Shown here piece after piece: positions 1-6,383 of a stretch of 51,914 bases of DNA. The notes beneath the pieces were generated by a model, which saw nothing but the letters and a program-made list of their open reading frames with translations, was not told where the DNA came from and searched no databases. Made by a program: the position numbers and the translations under genes. Each line of letters starts with the position of its first letter. The stretch's first letter is position 1. This stretch comes from Terriglobia bacterium (GTDB taxonomy: Bacteria; Acidobacteriota; Terriglobia; JAJPHL01): positions 1 to 51,914 of the forward strand of contig JAJPHL010000008.1 in the NCBI GenBank assembly GCA_021325275.1, read 5' to 3'.

Positions 1-1
1 G

Positions 2-79
2 CCCTACGCGCTACCGTCGCCTTTTACCGAAGATCTTCGTGGCTATACCGAAATCGCCAGTGGCGCCGCTACCCGATGA
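2..79 (+). CDS. Possible 3' end of an unidentified CDS
   Basis: The second forward frame is open from the window edge to a TGA at 77-79 and gives 25 residues ending in EIASGAATR. It would be the tail of a gene whose body lies outside the window. The fragment is too short to assign a family, and another frame is also open here, so it may not be coding. The stretch from 80 to 184 shows no clear promoter or Shine-Dalgarno sequence for the following argJ. Confidence 0.25.
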   Translation, partial: PYALPSPFTEDLRGYTEIASGAATR

Positions 80-184
80 ATCTGTTCTTTCTCTCCGACA
101 GGCTCTCGGCCCTGGCCGTTTTTCGCCTAAAACGCGAACATCGGGGCTTGTTTTATAGCCACTTCCCCGTTATTCTGTCCCCTT

Positions 185-1363
185 ATGCCAGAAGAGCAAC
201 TCGCGCCGCGGGGATTCCGGTTTTCCACCACGGAGGCCGGCATCAGGAAAACGGGCGGAGCCGACTTAGTGCTGATCGTCTCCGATGCCCCGGCTTCCGC
301 CGCCGGCACATTCACGAACAATCGCGCTTGCGCCGCGCCGGTGACGCTTTCGAGCAAGCACCTGCGCCAGTCGCGCGGTCGCGCGTGGGTGATCGTGGCC
401 AACGCCGGTAACGCCAACTGCGCGACGCCGAACGCCATGAAGGTCGCCGAGGCCACGGCGGCGGCGGCGGCGAAACTGGCGGCCGTGAAGCCGGCCGAAG
501 TGCTGGTGGCGTCCACCGGCGTGATCGGGGTGCCGATGGAAGTCACGCAAATTCCCAGCGCGCTGCCCCAGGCCTTCCGCGATCTCGATGCGCACAAGTG
601 GCAGGAAGCGGCGGCGGCCATTCTCACCACCGATACGCGCTCGAAAATCGCGCGCCGCGACTGTGGTCCCGCACGGGTGCTGGGATTCGCCAAAGGCGCG
701 GGGATGATTCATCCGCGGATGGGCCCGCCTCATGCGACGATGCTGGCCTTCATCGTGACCGATGCCCGGATCGCTCCGCCCAATTTGCAGAAGATCACCA
801 GCGCGGCGGTTTCGCGCACGTTCAACTGCATTTCCGTGGACGGCGACACGTCCACCAACGACACGGTGTTTGTTTTGGCGAACGGCGCGGCCGGCAACGT
901 GCCCGAAGCGCGCATCGCCAAGGCGATTGAAGAAGTGATGCTCGATCTCGCCAAAGCCATCGCGGCGGACGGCGAAGGCGCGCGCCGCTTGGTAAAGGTG
1001 GAAGTGACGGGTGCGCGGAACGACGCCGAGGCCGACACGGTGGCTCGCGCGATCGGCAATTCGCCGCTCGTGAAAACGGCCATCGCCGGCGGCGATCCCA
1101 ACTGGGGACGCATTCTCTCGGCCGCGGGCGCGTCGGGTGCGCCGATCGATCCCACCAAGGTTGCGATCACGCTGCAAGGCGTGCCGGTGTGCCGCAAAGG
1201 CGTGGCGCTCGACTTCAACGAGTCGTCGCTCGGATATGCCATGGGCGCGAACCGCGAAGTGCGCGTGGATGTGTCGCTCGGCCGGGGAAAGAAGAAAGCC
1301 GTTTTCTGGACGTGCGATTTGACCGAGGGATATATTCGCATCAACGCCAGCTATCGCACTTAG
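185..1363 (+). CDS. argJ: ArgJ, ornithine acetyltransferase / N-acetylglutamate synthase
   Basis: Arginine biosynthesis enzyme that transfers acetyl from N-acetylornithine to glutamate; bifunctional members also use acetyl-CoA. The 392 residues fit the family length. Visible family segments are NAGNANCATP (about residues 73-82), STGVIGVPM (110-118), KGAGMIHP (170-177), the autoprocessing site ATML with the nucleophile Thr near residue 185, and a C-terminal GGDPNWGRI segment. Cleavage before that Thr normally yields the alpha and beta subunits. Four residues (GPPH) sit between the HPRM stretch and ATML, where many ArgJ proteins have ATML directly after HPNM. The start is the first ATG of the frame that leaves the conserved N-terminus complete; no strong ribosome binding site is visible. 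No other arg gene lies nearby, and a palindromic repeat follows 20 bases after the stop. Confidence 0.95.
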   Translation: MPEEQLAPRGFRFSTTEAGIRKTGGADLVLIVSDAPASAAGTFTNNRACAAPVTLSSKHLRQSRGRAWVIVANAGNANCATPNAMKVAEATAAAAAKLAAVKPAEVLVASTGVIGVPMEVTQIPSALPQAFRDLDAHKWQEAAAAILTTDTRSKIARRDCGPARVLGFAKGAGMIHPRMGPPHATMLAFIVTDARIAPPNLQKITSAAVSRTFNCISVDGDTSTNDTVFVLANGAAGNVPEARIAKAIEEVMLDLAKAIAADGEGARRLVKVEVTGARNDAEADTVARAIGNSPLVKTAIAGGDPNWGRILSAAGASGAPIDPTKVAITLQGVPVCRKGVALDFNESSLGYAMGANREVRVDVSLGRGKKKAVFWTCDLTEGYIRINASYRT

Positions 1364-1382
1364 GCTTTCCTTTCGGCCCGGC

Positions 1383-1493
1383 AATTTCACCACAAAGAAC
1401 GCAGAGAAAAAGCTAGAGGACACCGAGAACGTTCACCTAAGGTGAAATATCTCTGTGTCCTCTTTGTTTCTCTGTGCGCTTTGTGGTGAAATT
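1383..1493. repeat. Imperfect ~110-bp palindrome, gene-less relative of the carAB element
   Basis: The left arm, starting AATTTCACCACAAAG, pairs with a right arm ending CTTTGTGGTGAAATT; the outer 15 bases match perfectly and pairing continues through GCAGAGAAA and GAGGACAC blocks. The centre holds a small second palindrome, TTCACCTAAGGTGAA. It lies 20 bases after the argJ stop and has no ORF inside. The CAC-GAGA-CAC wording resembles the terminal repeats of the element at 33366-33807 and the palindrome at 22063-22163, so all three are treated as one family. It could fold as a long hairpin and act as a terminator, or be a MITE-like relic. The rest of 1364-1600 holds only the promoter of the next gene. 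Confidence 0.8.
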
Positions 1494-1550
1494 CTTAGCC
1501 TGTGCGCCCACCCACTGCTTCCCGCGAACAATCTTTGACAACGACCCAAC

Positions 1551-1593
1551 TTGACAGCGGTCCTCTGGCAGGCATTATTATCAGTTACTGATA
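1551..1593 (+). promoter_or_regulatory. Putative promoter and PadR operator for the PadR-ADOP pair
   Basis: TTGACA at 1551-1556 is followed, after 19 bases, by TATTAT at 1576-1581, a plausible -35/-10 pair with a long spacer. A 7-1-7 palindrome, TATCAGT-T-ACTGATA, lies at 1579-1593, overlapping the -10 and ending 7 bases before the PadR start codon. PadR-family repressors commonly bind palindromes over their own promoters, so autoregulation is the natural reading. The palindrome is seen directly; its use as an operator is inferred. Confidence 0.55.
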
Positions 1594-1600
1594 CTAAGCC

Positions 1601-1930
1601 ATGAGCAAACCGACCGATCTCGTGCAGGGAACGCTGGACCTTCTGATTCTGAAGACCATCGCGCTGGAGCCGTTGCACGGATGGGCCGTGGCGCAGCGTA
1701 TCCGCCAGATGTCCCGCAAGACGCTGCACGTGGGGCCTGGCGCGCTCTATCCCGCGCTTCACAAGTTGGAACACAACGGTTGGATTACCTCGAAATGGTC
1801 CGTCAGCGAGAATGGCCGCCGCGCGAAGTATTACACGCTGACGCGCGCCGGCCGAAAATTCCTAGGGCGCGAGGCGGCCCAGTGGCAGCGGCTGTCGGCG
1901 GCGATTTCGCGCATCGTCCGCGCGGTATGA
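1601..1930 (+). CDS. PadR-family transcriptional regulator
   Basis: A 109-residue winged-helix protein with the PadR pattern: GTLDLLILK near the start, LHGWAVAQRI, then GALYPALHKLE (recognition helix region) and a wing ending in YYTLTRAG. It lacks a long C-terminal dimerisation domain, as in the short PadR group. PadR genes of this size commonly precede ADOP permeases in Acidobacteriota and are thought to control them. The permease start follows 13 bases after the stop, so the two are almost certainly one transcript. A palindrome covers its likely promoter. Confidence 0.9.
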   Translation: MSKPTDLVQGTLDLLILKTIALEPLHGWAVAQRIRQMSRKTLHVGPGALYPALHKLEHNGWITSKWSVSENGRRAKYYTLTRAGRKFLGREAAQWQRLSAAISRIVRAV

Positions 1931-1943
1931 GGGGAGGAGAAGT

Positions 1944-4658
1944 ATGCGCTTGGTTAAGATGATCCGCATGCGGCTGCGGGCGCTGTTCCGGCGCCACAGC
2001 GTGGAAGAGGATCTGAACGAGGAATTGCGCTATCACGTGGAGCGCGACACCGAGGAGAATCTCCGCGCGGGAATGACGCCGGAACTGGCGCGCCTGCAGG
2101 CGATTCGTTCGCTGGAGGGCATCGAGCGGCGCAAAGAGGAATGCCGCGACGCCCGCGGCACTCGCTGGATAGAGCGACTGACGGCCGACTTCCTTTACGC
2201 GTGGCGTCAATTGCTCAAGCAAAAAGTATTTTCCGCCGTTCCGGTGTTGACGCTCGCGTTGGGCATCGGCGCCACCACCGCCATCTACAGTGTCGCCAAA
2301 GCCGTGGTCTTCGCGCCTCTGCCCTTGCCGGAGCCCGACCGCGTGGTGCAGATCTTCCAGGGTTTCCAGGGCGCCCGCTACGAAGCCGGCAGCGAAAACC
2401 GGGGCATGATGGCCGTGCGCAACGGGCTGTTTCAAGATTGGCTGGAGCGATGCCACAGCAGTTTCCAGAATATGGCGGCGTACCGAGCCCGTCAGGTCAT
2501 CCTGCGATCCGGCGACCGCACCGAAGTAGTGGACAGCTTCCTGGCGGGCGATGGTTACTTCGAGACGCTCGGCGTGCCCGCGCGACTGGGGCGTGCCTTG
2601 AATGCCACCGACTACGCGGAGGGTGCGCGCGTGGTGGTGCTGGCCGACCGATTTTGGCGCGCCGAATATGGCGCCGATCCCAATGTAGTGGGGCGTGAAA
2701 TCATCCTTGATGGTGCGAGCTATCGCGTCGTCGGAGTGATGCCGCCGGGATTTTTCCCCACACGCTGGGAGCGCGACCCGATGCTGTGGCTTCCGCTCTA
2801 TTGGAATGCCGCGACCAAGTACAGCCGCACCGAGTGGGGCAATCTCGTCTATGCGCGGTTGAAAGCCGGCGTGACGCGAGAGCAGGCCCAGGCGGAGATG
2901 GACGGCATCGACCGTCAACTGCGCATCGTCTATCCCGAGGAGTCCGCCGATTCGGTGATCGTCCCGCTGGATGGATATCTCTTTGGGCATCACGAGCGCA
3001 TGTTCCAACTTTTGCTGACGGCGGGGGCCTTGCTGTTGTTGATTGCCTGCGCCAACGTCGCGCATTTGCTGCTGGCACGCGCGTTGCAGCGGCGCCGGGA
3101 GTTTGCGTTGCGATCGGCGCTGGGCGCTTCGCGCGTCGCGATCCTTCAGCAGATGCTCGCCGAGAGCCTGGCGATCGCCGGCGCCGGAGGACTGATCGGC
3201 GTGGCACTGAGTTGGGCGCTCATGCGTCCCGTGATCGCGCTCTTGCCGGTGACAAGCAAGATCCCCCGACTCGATCAAATTCGCATGGATGGAGGCGTGC
3301 TTCTGTTCACCCTGCTCGTCACCGTCGGATGCGGCTTGATATTTGGAATCCTTCCCGCGATTCGCGCCTCGGGCGTCGATCTTGCGACGGCACTGAAATC
3401 CGGCGGACGCGGCAGTTCTCTCGCGCGTCACGCGGGGCGTTGGAACGACTCTCTGGTGGCCGTGGAAGTTGCGCTTTCATTGCTGTTGCTTGTGTGCGGC
3501 GGTTTATTGACGCGCGCGTTTTCGCAACTTATCCATACCGATCCGGGCTTCCGGCCGGATCACGCCGTGGCGCTGCAATTGGCGATTCCACCGTATCGCT
3601 ATCCGGTGCCCGCCAAACCTTCCGACGATGGAGCGCGCCGGCGCTTGTACGAGCGTTTGCAATCCGCCGCGCAATCGCTGGCCGAAGTGGAGCATGCAGC
3701 CGTCAGCCGGAGACTGCCATTCCGGCAGGGTTGGGATCCCGAAGACATTAGCATCGAGGGCCGCCCGCCGTTACCCGCGGCGCCTGGGCAGCAACCCAAG
3801 ATTAACAAGTCGCTGGGATGGCCGATTCACGGCGAAATGTCGTTCCAGACGGTCTCACCAGGTTACTTCGAAGCTCTCGGCGTTCCTCTGCTGCGGGGCC
3901 GATTGTTGGATTCGCGCGACCGGCCGGGTGCGCCCATGGCGGTGGTGATCAATCAGGCGGCCGCGCACAAATTCTTCGCCCAAGAGGATCCGATCGGCAA
4001 GCGGATCGCCACCGGAGACGGTCCGATGACGATTGTGGGTGTGGCCGGAGATCCCCGGCTGGACGGCATGGATCGTCCCGCTCTGCCAGAGGGTTTTCGT
4101 CCGCTCTCTTTTGCGCCGTCGCCCAACGCGTGGCTCATCGTGCGCACCAACGGAGACGCAGCGGCCATCGGAAACGCGCTGCGACAGGCGGTGCACAACG
4201 TGGATGCGGAGATTGGCGTGAGCGAGTTGAGCACGATGAACGAAGTAGTCCGCGATTCGCTATGGCGCGAGCGATTCTCCGCCGTGCTCATCGGCATTCT
4301 TGCGACGCTGGCAGTGCTGATCGCGGCGGCCGGCGTGTATGCCGTGATTTCCCACGCCGTCGAGCGCAGGACGCACGAATTGGGTGTGCGCGTGGCCCTC
4401 GGGGCCAGCGGCGTGGACATCGCACGGTCCGTGCTGGGACATGCCTTGCGGGTAACCGCGGTTGGCTCGGGTGTGGGATTGCTGCTGATCGCGACGCTGG
4501 CGCGCTTTGTGCCGAACGTATCGTACGGGCCCGTCGATCTGGCGACGCTGTTCGCTCCCGCCACAGGTCTGCTGGTTGGTTTGGCGATGCTCGCCTGCGC
4601 CGTGCCGGTACGAAGGGCGCGATCGATCGATCCGGTGATCACGCTGCGATCGGATTAG
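1944..4658 (+). CDS. ADOP-type ABC permease (FtsX/MacB fold, duplicated)
   Basis: A 904-residue inner-membrane protein with two FtsX-type permease modules, each preceded by a MacB-like periplasmic domain: the acidobacterial duplicated orphan permease architecture. An N-terminal cytoplasmic segment of about 80 residues (LNEELRYHVERDTEENL region) precedes the first membrane helix near LTLALGIGATTAIYSV. Three helices follow the first periplasmic domain (LLLLIACANVAHLLLAR), and the second half ends with HELGVRVALGASG and three further helices. No ATPase is encoded nearby, which is the reason such permeases are called orphan. The substrate is unknown. The start is supported by GGGGAGGAG a few bases upstream. 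The paired PadR gene is the likely regulator. Confidence 0.92.
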   Translation: MRLVKMIRMRLRALFRRHSVEEDLNEELRYHVERDTEENLRAGMTPELARLQAIRSLEGIERRKEECRDARGTRWIERLTADFLYAWRQLLKQKVFSAVPVLTLALGIGATTAIYSVAKAVVFAPLPLPEPDRVVQIFQGFQGARYEAGSENRGMMAVRNGLFQDWLERCHSSFQNMAAYRARQVILRSGDRTEVVDSFLAGDGYFETLGVPARLGRALNATDYAEGARVVVLADRFWRAEYGADPNVVGREIILDGASYRVVGVMPPGFFPTRWERDPMLWLPLYWNAATKYSRTEWGNLVYARLKAGVTREQAQAEMDGIDRQLRIVYPEESADSVIVPLDGYLFGHHERMFQLLLTAGALLLLIACANVAHLLLARALQRRREFALRSALGASRVAILQQMLAESLAIAGAGGLIGVALSWALMRPVIALLPVTSKIPRLDQIRMDGGVLLFTLLVTVGCGLIFGILPAIRASGVDLATALKSGGRGSSLARHAGRWNDSLVAVEVALSLLLLVCGGLLTRAFSQLIHTDPGFRPDHAVALQLAIPPYRYPVPAKPSDDGARRRLYERLQSAAQSLAEVEHAAVSRRLPFRQGWDPEDISIEGRPPLPAAPGQQPKINKSLGWPIHGEMSFQTVSPGYFEALGVPLLRGRLLDSRDRPGAPMAVVINQAAAHKFFAQEDPIGKRIATGDGPMTIVGVAGDPRLDGMDRPALPEGFRPLSFAPSPNAWLIVRTNGDAAAIGNALRQAVHNVDAEIGVSELSTMNEVVRDSLWRERFSAVLIGILATLAVLIAAAGVYAVISHAVERRTHELGVRVALGASGVDIARSVLGHALRVTAVGSGVGLLLIATLARFVPNVSYGPVDLATLFAPATGLLVGLAMLACAVPVRRARSIDPVITLRSD

Positions 4659-4665
4659 CCCGCGA

Positions 4666-5544
4666 CTACCCGTTAATCTCAGCGAACAACTCTTCAATTT
4701 CCGCCCGCATCTGCGGATTCAGCGGCAGCAGCGGCAACCGCAGCGGACCGCCATAGTATCCGTTCAAATCCATCGCGTGCTTCAGTCCCGCGATGCCGTA
4801 CTTGCTGCCGATCAACGCGCCGGCCTTGGCGATTTTTCGCTGCGCCGCGAGCGCCGCCAGGTGATCACCCTTCTTGTACGCGTCGTGGACCGCCACGCAG
4901 GCCCGCGCCGCGGGGTTCGCAAACGCCAGGATCGCGCCGACAATGCCCGCGCAGAACGACGCGTACAGCGTGGTCACCGAACCTGACATCACCTGAAATC
5001 CCGCCGGCGTTTCCGTCACCATGCGTCCCACTTTCTCCACGCTGCCGCTCGATTCCTTGATCCCGATAATGTTCGGGTGTCCCGCGAGTTCGACAACTGT
5101 TTCGACTGCCAGATCGACGCCCGTGTTCTGCGGAAAGTTGTAGATGATCACCGGAATCTTGGCGCTGTCGGCGACGGTGCGGAAATAATTCATCTGAATG
5201 TCCGGCCGCTGCATGGCTCCCTTGTAGTAATGCGGCGTCAACACCAGCGCGGCGCCGTATCCGATCTCCGCGACTTCGTTCACCAGCGTGATCGACTCGC
5301 GCACCGCTTCGGCGGACGCGCCGGCGATCAGAGGCATGTCGGTGGCTTCGCGAAGCGCCTTCCACAATTTCAGTTTTTCGCCGTGGTCCAGGAACTTTGC
5401 TTCGCCGGTCGAGCCGGTGGCGCAGAATCCGGCGATGCCCGTGGCGCTCCACTTCTCCACGTTGGCGCGCAGCTTGTGCGGGGAGAATTCGCCGTCGGCG
5501 AGAAAAGGCGTGCAGATAGGAGGAAAGATACCGGAGAGATCCAT
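4666..5544 (-). CDS. DapA/NanA-superfamily aldolase, resembling 4-hydroxy-2-oxoglutarate aldolase
   Basis: A 292-residue class I aldolase barrel. The Schiff-base lysine is K163 in GIKESSG, the catalytic tyrosine is Y135 in YNFPQNTG, and the substrate-carboxylate loop GSTGE is at residues 44-48. These define the dihydrodipicolinate synthase/N-acetylneuraminate lyase superfamily. The C-terminal GIAGLKHAMDLNGYYGGP and the TGVDL segment recall mitochondrial 4-hydroxy-2-oxoglutarate aldolase (HOGA1) more than lysine-pathway DapA, so an aldolase for 4-hydroxy-2-oxoglutarate or a related keto acid is at least as likely as DapA. No lysine genes are nearby. It converges on the upstream permease gene (7 bases apart) and diverges from the nucleotidyltransferase gene 40 bases away. 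Confidence 0.88.
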   Translation of the reverse strand: MDLSGIFPPICTPFLADGEFSPHKLRANVEKWSATGIAGFCATGSTGEAKFLDHGEKLKLWKALREATDMPLIAGASAEAVRESITLVNEVAEIGYGAALVLTPHYYKGAMQRPDIQMNYFRTVADSAKIPVIIYNFPQNTGVDLAVETVVELAGHPNIIGIKESSGSVEKVGRMVTETPAGFQVMSGSVTTLYASFCAGIVGAILAFANPAARACVAVHDAYKKGDHLAALAAQRKIAKAGALIGSKYGIAGLKHAMDLNGYYGGPLRLPLLPLNPQMRAEIEELFAEING

Positions 5545-5584
5545 AGGAGAATCAGTTTATCGCGAATTGCGTTATCATTCGGCT

Positions 5585-5905
5585 ATGGCAATCGACGAAG
5601 CGTTGGTCCAGGAAATCGTGCGGCGCATACTAACGGTTACCAAACCGGACCGCATCATTCTGTTCGGATCGGCGGCCACAGGGAACATGACGCGCGACAG
5701 CGATATCGATTTGCTGGTGGTCGAGCCGTCGCCCTCGAAGTCGAGTAAGTATTGGTTGAAAATACGTAACTCGCTGACCGACATTGATTATCCATTCGAT
5801 CTGTTCTTGATGGACACGGATTGGTTCGAGGAGTCCAAGGACATCTGTGGTGGGCTCGCGTTTCCCGCACACAAATATGGTCGCACCATCTATGAAGCCG
5901 CCTAG
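5585..5905 (+). CDS. MNT-type nucleotidyltransferase (antitoxin-like)
   Basis: A 106-residue minimal nucleotidyltransferase. The GS of LFGSAATG is at residues 28-29 and the metal-binding carboxylates are in SDIDLLVV (D40, D42), matching the family pattern GS followed by DxD. In MNT-HEPN modules the nucleotidyltransferase neutralises the HEPN protein, in studied cases by adding AMP to it. The start at 5585 puts the first conserved helix just after the initiator; a longer in-frame extension upstream runs antisense into the aldolase gene and is rejected. The stop overlaps the HEPN start by 14 bases, which indicates translational coupling. Confidence 0.85.
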   Translation: MAIDEALVQEIVRRILTVTKPDRIILFGSAATGNMTRDSDIDLLVVEPSPSKSSKYWLKIRNSLTDIDYPFDLFLMDTDWFEESKDICGGLAFPAHKYGRTIYEAA

Positions 5906-6383
5906 CCGGGCACTACTAAAGATCGTCGAGCAGTGGATTCACAAGGCCGATGTCGACTATCACGCGGTTGAGATCCTTGTCGATGATGAGTTCGCGCGTG
6001 AAATCGTGGCGTTCCACTGTCAGCAAGCCGCCGAGAAGTACATCAAGGCGCTCCTAACGATCCACGGCGTGGAGTTCTCTAAGACGCATGACATTGGCGT
6101 CTTGCTCAAGCTACTGCGGCCGGTGGACGAAGACCTGACGGAAAAACTTGCTGGAACCAAAGAACTCTCGCCCTTTGGTGTCGAGATTCGCTATCCCGGC
6201 GATTTTCCTGAAGTGCTGCCCGGCGGTGAAAAAGAACTCTTCGCCCTCGCGACACTCGCGCGCGACGCCATCATGCCGCGCCTGAAGGCGTTTCTAGATG
6301 CAGGCGAATCTCGGCTATCCGCAACCTCAGCGGGCCCGTCTAACCAGCCGGACCCACCATGCAACTCTCCGAACAACTCCTAA
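5892..6383 (+). CDS. HEPN-domain protein, partner of the MNT nucleotidyltransferase
   Basis: A 163-residue helical protein. The core has the HEPN (PF05168-like) pattern: FHCQQAAEKYIKALL, THDIGVLLKLL, and a later VEIRYPG motif. The first half contains R-x5-H (REIVAFH), but the RX4-6H RNase signature at the usual last-helix position is not obvious, so nuclease activity is uncertain. The chosen start (MKPPSRALLK) overlaps the upstream gene by 14 bases; an earlier in-frame start would lie deeper in it. The last 25 or so residues are rich in P, S and N and overlap the next permease start by 25 bases. They probably arose by stop-codon loss and are not part of the fold. Confidence 0.82.
   Translation: MKPPSRALLKIVEQWIHKADVDYHAVEILVDDEFAREIVAFHCQQAAEKYIKALLTIHGVEFSKTHDIGVLLKLLRPVDEDLTEKLAGTKELSPFGVEIRYPGDFPEVLPGGEKELFALATLARDAIMPRLKAFLDAGESRLSATSAGPSNQPDPPCNSPNNS

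Noticed and set aside
266-1423. 385-residue minus-strand ORF over argJ
   Set aside because: Antisense shadow of a well-supported argJ; composition rich in R, H and G without recognisable domains.
1803-3431. Long 542-residue minus-strand ORF
   Set aside because: It lies antisense to the first ADOP permease, has basic and histidine-rich composition typical of the complement of GC-rich genes, and shows no family motif.
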